Shown here piece after piece: positions 16,354 through 25,573 of a DNA stretch of 64,000 nt (the first letter of the stretch is position 1; every line of letters begins with the position of its first letter). The position numbers and the translations under genes were made by a program. The notes below the pieces were generated by a model that was given only the letters and a program-made list of their open reading frames with translations, did no database searches and was not told the origin of the DNA. This DNA comes from Pseudomonas sp. ICMP 561 (lineage in GTDB: Bacteria > Pseudomonadota > Gammaproteobacteria > Pseudomonadales > Pseudomonadaceae). The stretch is taken from contig NZ_LKBT01000045.1 in the NCBI RefSeq assembly GCF_002699985.1, positions 1 through 64,000 on the forward strand. The letters run 5' to 3'.

Positions 16354-18819
16354 ATGGCCTCACCAGCCCGTTCCAACGTTGTAAACCGGTTCGGTGCTGC
16401 CGCCGCTACGGTGGGTTTGTTGAGTCTTGCTGGCTGCCAATTAGGCGGGAGCCAAGGCGACTCACTGCTGCCTGCTTCCGGCACCGTTGCGGTCAAAGGC
16501 CTGGCTCAGAACGTATCTCTACGGCGAACCAACCTCGGTATGCCGCTGATTGAAAGCAGCACCTTTCACGACGCGCTGTTCACCCTGGGTTACGTGCACG
16601 CCAGCGACCGCATCACGCAAATGCTGAGCATGCGCCTGCTGGCCCAGGGTCGTCTGTCGGAAATGGCCGGCCCCGGCGCACTGGATATCGACCGTTTGAT
16701 GCGCGCCGCGAACCTGAAAAAGAGCGCCAGCGAGCTGTACAACGCGTCCACCCCGCGCCTGCAACGCTTCTTTGAAGTGTATGCCCGTGGCGTTAACGCT
16801 TACCTGTTCCGCTACCGTGACAATCTGCCTGCAGATCTGGCCAGTTCTGGCTATCGCCCGGATTACTGGAAGCCCGAGGACTCGGCGCTGATCTTCAGCC
16901 TGCTGAACTTCAGCCAGTCGGCAAACCTGCAGGAGGAACTGTCCTCATTGCTGCTGGCGCAAAAAGTCGGCACCGACAAGTTGGCCTGGCTGGTCCCGAC
17001 CTACCCGGACGAAGAACTGCCGTTCTCCGAAGCCGACAAACTCAAAGGTTTGAACCTTGGCGGACAGGTGTCAGGCCTGAGCGATCTGAATAAAGTCGCC
17101 CAGCAACTGACCGACCTGAACATGCTGGGCATTGCTGCCTCCAGCAACTGGGCCATCGCACCACAACGCAGCCGTACCGGCAAAAGCTTGCTGGCCAACG
17201 ACGTGCAATTGCCTGCCGGGTTGAATTCCGCGTGGAGCTTCGTACAGATTCGCGCCCCGAAATATCAGGCCGCCGGCGCGACAATCGCCGGTCTGCCACT
17301 GATTCTGAGTGGTTTCAACGGCAAGCTGGGCTGGTCCATGGCCTCGGTGATGGGCGACAACCAGGACCTGTTTCTGGAAAAGCTGAAACGTGAGAACAAT
17401 CGCCTGATGTACCTGGCCGATGGCAAATGGTTGCCTGCAACAGCCCATGAAGAAACCTTCATTGTCAAAGGCGGCCGTCCGATTCGTGAAACCGTGTTCG
17501 CGACCCGTCACGGCGCGTTGCTCAACAGCAACCCGAGCGAAGGTCAGTTGAACAACAGCCTGGGTCTGGCACTGCAAACACCAGACTTCAAAGACGACAA
17601 AAGCCTGGACGCGTTCTTCGATCTGTCCCGCGCGCCGAACGTCGACAAGGCGTTCGATGCCAGCCGTGAAATCCGCGCCATCGCGCTGAACATGGTCTTT
17701 GCTGATGCGTCGAACGTCGCCTGGCAAGTCACCGGCCGCTATCCGAATCGCCGTGAAGGCCTGGGCTTGCTGCCTTCGCCGGGCTGGGACAGCCGTTACG
17801 ACTGGGATGGGTTCGCTGACGCCATGCTGCACCCTTACGATCAGAATCCGCAGCAGGGCTGGATCGGCACCGCCAACCAGCGGACCTTCCCAAAGGGTTA
17901 CGGCATGCAACTGTCCAACTCGTGGAAAGCCCCGGAGCGTGCAGAGCGTATTGCCGAACTGGCCAACAGTGGCAAGCAGGACACCCGCAGCGTCATTGCC
18001 ATGCAATACGACCAGAGCACGACGTTTGCCGCCAAGCTGAGAAAAATGTTCGAAGCACCGGGCATGGTCAAACCACTGAAACAGGCCATCGACGCCTTGC
18101 CTGAAGCTGAGCGCAGCAAAGCACGGGAAGCGTTTACCCGGCTGATGGCATTCGACGGCAAACTCACGCCAACCTCTGCTGATGCGGCGCTTTATGAGTT
18201 GTTCCTGCAGGAAAGCGCCAAGCAGATCTTCCTTGACGAGCTTGGCCCGGAAACCAGTCCGGCGTGGAAAGCGCTGGTGCAGAACGCCAACCTGTCGTAC
18301 TCGGCACAAGCCGATCATTTGCTGGGACGCGAAGACAGCCCATATTGGGACGACGCGAAAACCCCGCAGAAAGAAGACAAGCCGGCGATTCTGGCCCGCA
18401 GTCTGGCGGCAGCAATCACTGCCGGTGACAGCCTGATGGGCACTGATCGCAAAGCCTGGCAATGGGGCAAACTGCATCGCTCGACCCTGCAAAGCAGCGA
18501 CTTCGCCGCCAACAGCTTCAACCGTGGCCCAAGTGCAACAGGGGGCGACCACAACACGCTGAACATCGCGGCGTATCCATGGGGTCAGCACTTCGACAGC
18601 CAGGCGGTGCCGAGCATGCGCATGATCATCGACTTCGGCCAGAGCGAACCGATGCTGAGCCTGATCAACATCGGCCAGTCCGGCAACCCGGCCAGCCCGT
18701 ATTACACCAACAGCATCGAGCCTTGGCTGAAAGGCCAGTACCAGTCAATCCCGCTGCAAACCCAGAATTACGAGCGGGCTTATGGCAGCAAGCGGTTGAC
18801 GCTGGTGCCAGGGAAATAA
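16354..18819 (+). CDS. quiP: Penicillin acylase family protein, probable AHL acylase QuiP
   Basis: This 821-residue N-terminal nucleophile hydrolase has a signal peptide with a lipobox-like end (SLAGC). An alpha-chain region carries LGYVHASDRITQM, and the likely autoprocessing site is before Ser264 in AASSNWAIAP, which would become the catalytic N-terminal Ser of the beta chain. The C-terminal part has the family segment GGDHNTLNIA. Length and order fit the acylases that cleave the amide of acyl-homoserine lactones. From memory, the same neighbourhood (ligase and exonuclease) flanks quiP in P. putida. The substrate cannot be read from sequence. No luxI or luxR partner is adjacent. Confidence 0.8.
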   Translation: MASPARSNVVNRFGAAAATVGLLSLAGCQLGGSQGDSLLPASGTVAVKGLAQNVSLRRTNLGMPLIESSTFHDALFTLGYVHASDRITQMLSMRLLAQGRLSEMAGPGALDIDRLMRAANLKKSASELYNASTPRLQRFFEVYARGVNAYLFRYRDNLPADLASSGYRPDYWKPEDSALIFSLLNFSQSANLQEELSSLLLAQKVGTDKLAWLVPTYPDEELPFSEADKLKGLNLGGQVSGLSDLNKVAQQLTDLNMLGIAASSNWAIAPQRSRTGKSLLANDVQLPAGLNSAWSFVQIRAPKYQAAGATIAGLPLILSGFNGKLGWSMASVMGDNQDLFLEKLKRENNRLMYLADGKWLPATAHEETFIVKGGRPIRETVFATRHGALLNSNPSEGQLNNSLGLALQTPDFKDDKSLDAFFDLSRAPNVDKAFDASREIRAIALNMVFADASNVAWQVTGRYPNRREGLGLLPSPGWDSRYDWDGFADAMLHPYDQNPQQGWIGTANQRTFPKGYGMQLSNSWKAPERAERIAELANSGKQDTRSVIAMQYDQSTTFAAKLRKMFEAPGMVKPLKQAIDALPEAERSKAREAFTRLMAFDGKLTPTSADAALYELFLQESAKQIFLDELGPETSPAWKALVQNANLSYSAQADHLLGREDSPYWDDAKTPQKEDKPAILARSLAAAITAGDSLMGTDRKAWQWGKLHRSTLQSSDFAANSFNRGPSATGGDHNTLNIAAYPWGQHFDSQAVPSMRMIIDFGQSEPMLSLINIGQSGNPASPYYTNSIEPWLKGQYQSIPLQTQNYERAYGSKRLTLVPGK

Positions 18820-18844
18820 TCGCTGGTTTCGCGCGCGGATCCCT

Positions 18845-18866
18845 CGCGGCTGAAGCCGCTCCTACG
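18845..18866. repeat. Single REP-like arm
   Basis: The arm GCGGCTGAAGCCGCTCCTAC appears once, without a facing partner, just before a complete pair of a related family. Confidence 0.55.
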
Positions 18867-18880
18867 GACACCACATAACC

Positions 18881-18969
18881 GTAGGACCGGCTTTAGCCGG
18901 GAGGGCTGTATTTCTGACGAGCAGATGCAGGGTCTGTACCGGCACCCTCCCGGCTGAAGCCGGTCCTAC
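18881..18969. repeat. REP-like inverted pair (ACCGGCTTTAGCCGGGAG family)
   Basis: The arms GTAGGACCGGCTTTAGCCGG and CCGGCTGAAGCCGGTCCTAC face each other. It is one of five pairs of this family in the window. Confidence 0.85.
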
Positions 18970-19045
18970 GAACCTGTGTTAAAGCGTCGAACTTCCTCCC
19001 CCGCCCCGCCCTCATAACTAACAAGCCCATCCAGTCGGTTATTCC

Positions 19046-20101
19046 ATGGATCTTGTTATCGCGCGTCCCGAAGGTTTGTATTGCCCGCCCGGAGATTTCT
19101 ACATCGACCCGTGGCGTCCCGTTGAGCGATCGGTCATTACTCACGCCCACGGCGATCATGCGCGAACCGGCAATGAGCACTACCTGGCCGCCGCGCCCGG
19201 CGAAGGCATTCTTCGTTCGCGGCTAGGACAGGACATCAACCTGCAAACGTTGGCGTATGGCGAAACCCTGCTGCACCACGGCGTAAAACTGAGCCTGCAT
19301 CCAGCGGGGCATGTGCTGGGTTCGGCGCAGGTCCGGCTGGAGTACAAAGGCGAAGTCTGGGTGGCGTCCGGCGATTACAAAGTCGAGCCGGATGGCACCT
19401 GCGAGCCGTTCGAGCCGGTGCGCTGCAATACCTTCATCACTGAATCTACCTTTGGCCTGCCGATCTATCGCTGGCAGCCTCAGTCGCAGATCTTCGCCGG
19501 GATCAACGACTGGTGGCGGGCCAATGCCGCCGTCGGCAAAGCCAGCGTGCTGTTCGCCTATTCCTTCGGCAAGGCGCAACGCATCCTGCACGGTATCGAC
19601 CCGGAGATCGGGCCGATTCTGGTTCACGGTGCGGTCGAGCCCTTGAACCGGGTCTACCGCGAAGCCGGGGTACGAATCCCCGAAACGCAGTACGCCGGCG
19701 ACTTCAAGAAAACCGATCCGGCCCTGCGACAGGCATTGATCCTCGCGCCCCCCTCCGCAGGCGGCAGCACCTGGATGAAGCGCTTTGGCGAGTTCAGTGA
19801 TGCCTTCGCCAGCGGCTGGATGATGTTGCGCGGGACACGCAGACGCCGCGGCGTGGACCGAGGCTTTGTGCTCTCCGATCACGCCGATTGGCCAGGCCTG
19901 CTTTGGGCAATCGAGCAGACGGGTGCCGAGCGAGTGATGGTGACCCACGGTTCAGTAGCCGTGCTGGTGCGTTACCTGCGCGAGTCCGGGCTCGATGCGC
20001 AAGGCTTCGTCACCGAATATGGCGATGAGGAAGACTCTGGCGCCGCAGAAGCAAAACCAGAGGAAACCAGACCCGAAAAATCAACCGAGGCCTCGGCATG
20101 A
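19046..20101 (+). CDS. Ligase-associated DNA exonuclease (metallo-beta-lactamase fold)
   Basis: The 351-residue protein has the metallo-beta-lactamase metal-binding motif H33-A-H35-G-D37-H38. Further conserved segments are HPAGHVLGSAQV and ASGDYKVEPDGT, then SDHADWPGLL near the C-terminus. It is related to RNA 3'-processing nucleases (CPSF-like) and belongs to the four-gene Lhr-core/ligase repair set. The ligase gene begins inside its stop codon (ATGA overlap of 4 bases), so the two are cotranslated. The last 25 residues are an acidic Glu/Ala/Lys tail. Two helper genes of the set are further downstream. Confidence 0.93.
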   Translation: MDLVIARPEGLYCPPGDFYIDPWRPVERSVITHAHGDHARTGNEHYLAAAPGEGILRSRLGQDINLQTLAYGETLLHHGVKLSLHPAGHVLGSAQVRLEYKGEVWVASGDYKVEPDGTCEPFEPVRCNTFITESTFGLPIYRWQPQSQIFAGINDWWRANAAVGKASVLFAYSFGKAQRILHGIDPEIGPILVHGAVEPLNRVYREAGVRIPETQYAGDFKKTDPALRQALILAPPSAGGSTWMKRFGEFSDAFASGWMMLRGTRRRRGVDRGFVLSDHADWPGLLWAIEQTGAERVMVTHGSVAVLVRYLRESGLDAQGFVTEYGDEEDSGAAEAKPEETRPEKSTEASA

Positions 20102-21813
20102 AAGCCTTCGCCGAGCTGTATTCCCGACTCGACGCCACGACCTCAAGCAACGCCAAGCTGGCCGCCATGCGCGACTACTTCGCGAAAGTGCCGCCGCAGG
20201 ATGCGGCGTGGGCAGTGTATTTCCTGTCGGGCGGACGCCCACGCCAACTGGTGCCTACCAAACTGTTGCGCGAACAAGCCATGACCTTGGGCAAGCTGCC
20301 GGAATGGCTGTTCGAAGAAAGCTATCAGGCCGTGGGTGATCTGGCTGAAACCCTGGCGCTGCTGTTACCAGAGGCCGAACACGACTCCGACGAAGGTTTG
20401 GCCGTCTGGATGGAAGACAATCTGCTGCCCCTGCGCGGCCTGCCTCCGGAAGAACTGGCCGAGCGCCTGCCGACATTCTGGAGCCAGTTGGATCGGGTCA
20501 GTCTGATGGTCTGCATCAAGCTGACCACTGGCAGCTTCCGGGTAGGCGTTTCGAAGCTCTTAGTCACTCGCGCCCTCGCCGCCATGGCCGATATCGACAG
20601 CAAACGCGTAGCGCAACGCCTGGTGGGTTACACGGATCTGTCTCACCGGCCCAGCGCCGAGGGCTTTCTCAAACTGATCGCAGCAGAATCGGATGACGAG
20701 CACGCTCAGCGTGGCGGTCAGCCTTATCCGTTTTTCCTCGCCCATGCCCTGCAGCAGCCGGTGGATCAGTTCGAAAGTCTGCTGGGGCCAGCGGAAAACT
20801 GGCAAGTGGAGTGGAAGTGGGACGGTATTCGCGCACAACTGGTCAAGCGCGAAGGTCGCTTGTGGATCTGGTCTCGCGGTGAAGAACTGGTCACGGACCG
20901 CTTCCCTGAGTTGCACAGCCTGGTACAAAGCCTGCCGGACGGGACCGTCATCGACGGCGAAATAGTCGTCTGGAAGACGCCAGAAACGTCAGCCACTGAC
21001 AAAGCGGAGTTCGCCCTGAGCGCCGATTCTCCACCAGATGTCACACAGGCTCAGCCATCGGTCCAGCCCTTCGCGCTCCTGCAGCAACGCATCGGCCGTA
21101 AAACGCTGGGCAAGAAAATCCTCGAGGAAGTGCCCGTCGTGGTGCTCGCTTACGACCTGCTGGAATGGCAGGAGCATGACTGGCGCAGCCGCCCGCAACA
21201 TGAGCGGCGCACGCAATTGGAAAAAGTGATCGAAACCAGCCAAAGCCCGGTGTTATTGCCCTCCCCGGTTATCAATGGCAAAGACTGGCTGGACTTGAGC
21301 GTGCAGCGTGAAGCCTCTCGCAGCCTGGGCGTTGAAGGCATGATGCTTAAATCCCGGGACTCGTTGTATGGCGTGGGCCGCACCAAGGACATGGGCGTCT
21401 GGTGGAAATGGAAAGTCGATCCGTTCAGCGTCGATGCCGTATTGATCTATGCGCAACGCGGCCATGGCAGGCGCGCTAGCCTGTACAGCGACTACACCTT
21501 CGCGGTGTGGGACGGCCCGCCTGAATCCAGCCAGCGCACACTGGTGCCCTTCGCCAAAGCCTATTCGGGCCTGACCGACGAAGAAATGCGCAAGGTCGAC
21601 GCCATTGTGCGCAAGACCACCGTGGAAAAATTCGGTCCGGTCAGCAGTGTGACCCCAAGTCTGGTATTCGAGCTGGGCTTCGAAGGCATCGCCCTGTCAA
21701 AGCGTCACAAGAGCGGGATTGCAGTGCGTTTCCCGCGCATGTTGCGCTGGCGTCAGGATAAATCAGTCGCCGAGGCCGATAGTTTGTCGACGTTGCAGGA
21801 CTTGCTGGGGTAG
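20098..21813 (+). CDS. ATP-dependent DNA ligase (ligase-associated repair set)
   Basis: The 571-residue protein has an N-terminal DNA-binding domain (about residues 1-200). A nucleotidyltransferase domain follows, with Lys240 in motif I (EWKWDGIRAQL), motif III (VIDGEIVVW) and motif IV/V segments (LGVEGMMLKS, VWWKWKVDP). The C-terminal OB domain is also present. It seals nicks using ATP, as opposed to the NAD-dependent replicative LigA. It overlaps the exonuclease gene by 4 bases. The partner helicase and endonuclease lie 4.7 kb downstream, behind a transporter operon. Confidence 0.95.
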   Translation: MKAFAELYSRLDATTSSNAKLAAMRDYFAKVPPQDAAWAVYFLSGGRPRQLVPTKLLREQAMTLGKLPEWLFEESYQAVGDLAETLALLLPEAEHDSDEGLAVWMEDNLLPLRGLPPEELAERLPTFWSQLDRVSLMVCIKLTTGSFRVGVSKLLVTRALAAMADIDSKRVAQRLVGYTDLSHRPSAEGFLKLIAAESDDEHAQRGGQPYPFFLAHALQQPVDQFESLLGPAENWQVEWKWDGIRAQLVKREGRLWIWSRGEELVTDRFPELHSLVQSLPDGTVIDGEIVVWKTPETSATDKAEFALSADSPPDVTQAQPSVQPFALLQQRIGRKTLGKKILEEVPVVVLAYDLLEWQEHDWRSRPQHERRTQLEKVIETSQSPVLLPSPVINGKDWLDLSVQREASRSLGVEGMMLKSRDSLYGVGRTKDMGVWWKWKVDPFSVDAVLIYAQRGHGRRASLYSDYTFAVWDGPPESSQRTLVPFAKAYSGLTDEEMRKVDAIVRKTTVEKFGPVSSVTPSLVFELGFEGIALSKRHKSGIAVRFPRMLRWRQDKSVAEADSLSTLQDLLG

Positions 21814-22128
21814 GATGCCGCCCTTTTTTGGGGCTGCTGAATTTTCGCGCACCTTGTTAGGGCGAAACACCAACCTTTGTAGGAGTGAGCTTGCTCGCGA
21901 TAGGGTTGTCGGTTAATGCTCAATGCTGCTGGCACGACGCTATCGCGAGCAAGCTCACTCCTACAGGTAGCGCCCTCGAAGTCAGCAGTCAACATTGCGA
22001 CAACTCCGTACATTTAAAACGCACGTTCGTATCTTTGGTTCGGAAATTGCTATCTTCTGTGGTCTGGCACCCGCCGGTAGCAAGCCTCGCGTGTTCCCAA
22101 CGCTCAATTTGGTTTTAAGGACTGAACG
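21814..22128. other. Intergenic region upstream of the basic amino acid transporter
   Basis: The region holds a REP pair (21878-21965) and then about 160 bases that must include the transporter promoter. A GCGACA (21997-22002) recalls half an ArgR site, but the second half and the AA at the expected spacing are missing. No coding sequence is visible. Confidence 0.6.
21878..21965. repeat. REP-like inverted pair (GTGAGCTTGCTCGCGA family)
   Basis: The arms TGTAGGAGTGAGCTTGCTCG and CGAGCAAGCTCACTCCTACA face each other between the ligase gene and the transporter. Confidence 0.85.
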
Positions 22129-22911
22129 ATGAAAAAAGCATGGCTGACCCTTTCTGCATTGGCTGTTTGTCTCGCTGCAGGCAATGCAATGGCCAAGGAA
22201 TACAAGGAACTGCGTTTTGGCGTTGATCCTTCTTATGCACCTTTCGAATCAAAAGCCGCTGACGGCAGCCTGGTAGGCTTCGACATCGACCTGGGCAACG
22301 CTATCTGCGCCGAGCTGAAGGTTAAATGCAAATGGGTCGAAAGCGATTTCGACGGCATGATTCCAGGCCTGAAAGCGCGTAAATTCGACGGCGTTATCTC
22401 GTCGATGACCGTGACTCCGGCACGTGAGAAGGTTATCGACTTCTCCAACGAACTGTTCTCCGGCCCGACTTCTCTGGTGTTCAAAAAAGGTGCAGGCCTG
22501 ACGGCTGACCCGGCCAGCCTGAAAGGCAAAACCGTTGGCTATGAGCAAGGCACCATTCAGGAAGCCTATGCCAAAGCCGTACTGGACAAGGCGGGTGTAA
22601 AAACCCAGGCCTATGCCAACCAGGATCAGGTTTACGCCGACCTGGTTTCCGGTCGTCTTGATGCGTCCATTCAGGACATGCTGCAAGCTGAACTGGGCTT
22701 CCTGAAGTCGCCACAAGGTGCTGATTACGAAGTCAGCAAGCCAATCGACAGCGAATTGTTGCCTTCCAAAACTGCGATCGGTATCGCGAAAGGTAACAAA
22801 GAGCTCAAGGCTCTGTTGGATAAAGGTATCAAAGCGTTACACGACGACGGCAAATATGCCGAGATCCAGAAAAAGCATTTCGGCGATCTGAATCTGTATA
22901 GCGGTAAATAA
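22129..22911 (+). CDS. Basic amino acid ABC transporter, periplasmic binding protein
   Basis: The 260-residue product has a cleavable signal peptide (cut after AMA, about residue 22). It then has the family 3 solute-binding pattern (FGVDPSYAPFESKAADGSLV, GFDIDLGNAICAELKVKCKW, RKFDGVISSMTVTPAREKVI). This group (HisJ/ArgT/AotJ) binds histidine, lysine, arginine or ornithine. The gene order SBP, two permeases, desuccinylase-like protein, ATPase matches aotJQMOP of P. aeruginosa, though the protein differs clearly from AotJ as I remember it. It has a good ribosome binding site (AAGGA). A hairpin after it probably lowers expression of the downstream genes. Confidence 0.93.
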   Translation: MKKAWLTLSALAVCLAAGNAMAKEYKELRFGVDPSYAPFESKAADGSLVGFDIDLGNAICAELKVKCKWVESDFDGMIPGLKARKFDGVISSMTVTPAREKVIDFSNELFSGPTSLVFKKGAGLTADPASLKGKTVGYEQGTIQEAYAKAVLDKAGVKTQAYANQDQVYADLVSGRLDASIQDMLQAELGFLKSPQGADYEVSKPIDSELLPSKTAIGIAKGNKELKALLDKGIKALHDDGKYAEIQKKHFGDLNLYSGK

Positions 22912-22919
22912 CACCCCGA

Positions 22920-22972
22920 CGCCCATGGATTTCGGCGATGATCCACCGCCGATTTCCATGGGCGTTTTGTTT
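22920..22972 (+). terminator. Partial terminator or stabilising hairpin after the binding-protein gene
   Basis: CGCCCATGG and CCATGGGCG form a 9-bp stem that continues past an internal loop into CGGCG/CGCCG. TTTTGTTTT follows. Such hairpins commonly sit between the abundant binding protein and its permease genes. Confidence 0.7.
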
Positions 22973-22996
22973 TATTGACCGTCAAAGGCTTTACCC

Positions 22997-23725
22997 ATGT
23001 TCGATACACTGCTGCAAACCCTCGGACTCTCCTCCTTCAGCCTCAAAGGCTTCGGCCCTCTGCTGCTCGAAGGAACATGGATGACCGTTAAATTATCGCT
23101 GCTGTCGCTGTTCGTGAGCATCGTGCTCGGACTGATCGGCGCCAGTGCAAAACTGTCGGGCGCCGCCATTGTGCGGATGCCGGCGCAGCTCTACACCACA
23201 CTGATCCGTGGCGTTCCCGACCTCGTGTTGATGTTGCTGATCTTCTACAGCCTACAAACCTGGCTGAGTCAGCTGACCGACGCAATGGAATGGGACTACA
23301 TCGAAATTGATCCTTTCAGCGCAGGCGTGATCACGCTCGGCTTCATTTACGGCGCGTATTTCACCGAAACCTTCCGTGGCGCGATCCTTTCGGTGCCGCG
23401 TGGACAGGTCGAGGCCGCTACCGCCTACGGCCTCAGTCGCGCCCAGCGTTTTCGCTACGTGGTATTCCCGCAGATGATGCGCTTCGCCCTGCCGGGTATC
23501 GGCAATAACTGGCAAGTGCTGCTCAAGGCCACTGCGCTGGTGTCGATCATCGGTCTGGCCGATCTGGTCAAGGCCGCCCAGGACGCCGGCAAAAGCACCT
23601 ACCAACTGTTTTACTTTCTGGTCCTCGCTGCATTGATTTACCTGCTGATCACCAGCGCTTCGAACTTTGCCCTGCGTTGGGCTGAACGGCGGTATTCCGC
23701 AGGCAGCCGGGAGGCTCAACGATGA
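22997..23725 (+). CDS. Basic amino acid ABC transporter permease (HisQ/AotQ-like)
   Basis: The 242-residue inner membrane protein has about five helices and the EAA loop that contacts the ATPase (VEAATAYGLSRAQRFRYVVF). It fits the HisM/HisQ permease family. It overlaps the next permease gene by 4 bases. It forms a heterodimer channel with the product of the 23722 gene. Confidence 0.92.
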   Translation: MFDTLLQTLGLSSFSLKGFGPLLLEGTWMTVKLSLLSLFVSIVLGLIGASAKLSGAAIVRMPAQLYTTLIRGVPDLVLMLLIFYSLQTWLSQLTDAMEWDYIEIDPFSAGVITLGFIYGAYFTETFRGAILSVPRGQVEAATAYGLSRAQRFRYVVFPQMMRFALPGIGNNWQVLLKATALVSIIGLADLVKAAQDAGKSTYQLFYFLVLAALIYLLITSASNFALRWAERRYSAGSREAQR

Positions 23726-24432
23726 TCGAACTGCTTCAGGAATACTGGCGCCCCTTCCTTTATAGTGACGGCGTGCACATCACCGGCCTCGCCATGACCA
23801 TGTGGCTGCTCAGCGCCTCCATCGCCATCGGCTTTCTGGTCTCGATCCCGCTGTCCATCGCTCGTGTTTCCAGCAACTTCTGGGTTCGTTGGCCGGTGCA
23901 GTTCTACACCTACCTGTTTCGCGGCACGCCTCTCTATATACAGCTGCTGATTTGCTACACCGGTATCTACAGCCTCGAAGCCGTGCGCGCGCAGCCGATT
24001 CTAGATTCGTTCTTCCGCGACGCGATGAATTGCACGATCCTGGCGTTCGCCCTTAATACTTGCGCGTACACCACCGAGATTTTCGCCGGCTCGATCCGCA
24101 GCATGAACCACGGCGAAGTCGAAGCCGCCAAAGCCTACGGGCTGACCGGCTGGAAGCTTTACGCCTACGTGATCATGCCATCGGCCCTGCGTCGCTCGCT
24201 GCCGTTCTACAGCAACGAAGTGATTCTGATGCTGCACTCGACCACGGTAGCCTTCACCGCCACTGTGCCGGACATTCTCAAAGTCGCGCGGGATGCGAAC
24301 TCGGCAACCTTCATGACGTTCCAGTCGTTCGGTATCGCCGCCATTATTTACCTGTGCGTCACGTTCATTCTGGTCGGTCTGTTCCGTCTTGCAGAACGCC
24401 GCTGGCTGGCCTTTCTCGGCCCGACTCACTAG
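23722..24432 (+). CDS. Basic amino acid ABC transporter permease (HisM/AotM-like)
   Basis: The 236-residue membrane protein has the EAA motif (VEAAKAYGLTGWKLYAYVIM) and the segment FRGTPLYIQLLICYTGIYSL, typical of HisM. It overlaps the preceding permease gene by 4 bases and is followed after 9 bases by the desuccinylase-like gene, so the operon is tight. Confidence 0.92.
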   Translation: MIELLQEYWRPFLYSDGVHITGLAMTMWLLSASIAIGFLVSIPLSIARVSSNFWVRWPVQFYTYLFRGTPLYIQLLICYTGIYSLEAVRAQPILDSFFRDAMNCTILAFALNTCAYTTEIFAGSIRSMNHGEVEAAKAYGLTGWKLYAYVIMPSALRRSLPFYSNEVILMLHSTTVAFTATVPDILKVARDANSATFMTFQSFGIAAIIYLCVTFILVGLFRLAERRWLAFLGPTH

Positions 24433-24441
24433 GACCTGCCC

Positions 24442-25560
24442 ATGCGTCATGACACCCACGATCTGCTCGCGCCGGTGCCGGGCACTGCGCGGCAGATCCA
24501 CAGTTTTCACTACGGTCCGCAAAACGGCGTCTGCAAGGTTTATATCCAGGCCTCGCTGCACGCCGACGAGCTGCCGGGCATGCTGGTCGCCTGGTACCTG
24601 AAGCAGAGACTGAGCGAGCTTGAAAATGCCGGTTTACTGCTCGGTGAAATCGTTGTCGTGCCGGTGGCCAATCCTATCGGTCTGGAACAGGTGCTGATGG
24701 ACGTCCCGCTGGGCCGTTATGAGCTGGAAAGCGGGCAGAACTTCAACCGCTGGTTCATCGATCTCGGCGTACAGGTGGGCGATGAGGTTGAAACACAGCT
24801 CACGACTGATCCGCAGCACAACACCCGGTTGATCCGTCGTAGCCTGCGCGCAGCGCTTGAAGCGCAGATCGCATCGACCCAACTGCAATCGCAACGTTTG
24901 ACCTTGCAGCGCCTGGCCTGCGATGCCGACATGGTGCTGGACCTGCATTGCGACTTCGAATCCGTCGAGCACCTGTACACCACGCCTGAAGCCTGGCCAC
25001 AGGTGGAAATGCTCTCGCGCTACCTCGGCGCTCAGGCCAGCCTGTTGGCGACTGACTCCGGTGGCCAGTCGTTCGATGAGTGCTTCACGCTGGTCTGGTG
25101 GCAATTGCAGCAGCGCTTCGGTGATCGCTTCGCGATTCCCATGGGCAGCTTTTCGGTCACGCTGGAATTGCGTGGTCAGGGCGATGTCAATCACCCGTTA
25201 GCCAGTCGTGACTGCCAGGCGCTGATCAACTACCTGATCCATTACGGTGCGATTGGCGGTGACATCTCGGCCGCTCCTGAATTGCTTTACCCGGCCACAC
25301 CACTGGCGGCGGTTGAACCGGTGGCCACGCCCGTCGGCGGGCTACTGGTGTTTTGCGCCCAACCCGGTGAATACGTCGAGGCGGGCCAGTTGATCGCAGA
25401 AATCATCGACCCGATCAGTGACACCGTCACGCCGATCCACACGCTCAATCCCGGCCTGCTCTATGCGCGTTCGTTACGCCGCATGGCCACCGCCGGCATG
25501 GTCATCGCTCACGTCGCAGGCACCGAAGCCTACCGTAGCGGCTACCTACTTTCTCCTTGA
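24442..25560 (+). CDS. Succinylglutamate desuccinylase/aspartoacylase family protein (AotO-like)
   Basis: The 372-residue protein has the zinc-carboxypeptidase-like motif HADELPG (His and Glu ligands), the third ligand region VLDLHCDFES, and a C-terminal barrel-like domain (GGLLVFCAQPGEYVEAGQLI). In the aot operon of P. aeruginosa a protein of this family (AotO) sits at the same place between the permeases and the ATPase, and is not needed for uptake. It might deacylate an imported basic amino acid derivative; that is an inference. It has a good ribosome binding site (AGGA). Confidence 0.88.
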   Translation: MRHDTHDLLAPVPGTARQIHSFHYGPQNGVCKVYIQASLHADELPGMLVAWYLKQRLSELENAGLLLGEIVVVPVANPIGLEQVLMDVPLGRYELESGQNFNRWFIDLGVQVGDEVETQLTTDPQHNTRLIRRSLRAALEAQIASTQLQSQRLTLQRLACDADMVLDLHCDFESVEHLYTTPEAWPQVEMLSRYLGAQASLLATDSGGQSFDECFTLVWWQLQQRFGDRFAIPMGSFSVTLELRGQGDVNHPLASRDCQALINYLIHYGAIGGDISAAPELLYPATPLAAVEPVATPVGGLLVFCAQPGEYVEAGQLIAEIIDPISDTVTPIHTLNPGLLYARSLRRMATAGMVIAHVAGTEAYRSGYLLSP

Positions 25561-25573
25561 GGACTTGCTTGTC

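Noticed and set aside
17071..18591. A 506-codon minus-strand frame opposite the acylase gene
   Set aside because: It is antisense to a clear enzyme gene, has no recognisable domain, and long antisense frames are expected in GC-rich codon use.
21997..22002. Possible ArgR site before the basic amino acid transporter
   Set aside because: Only GCGACA is present; the AA at the N8 spacing and the second half-site are missing.
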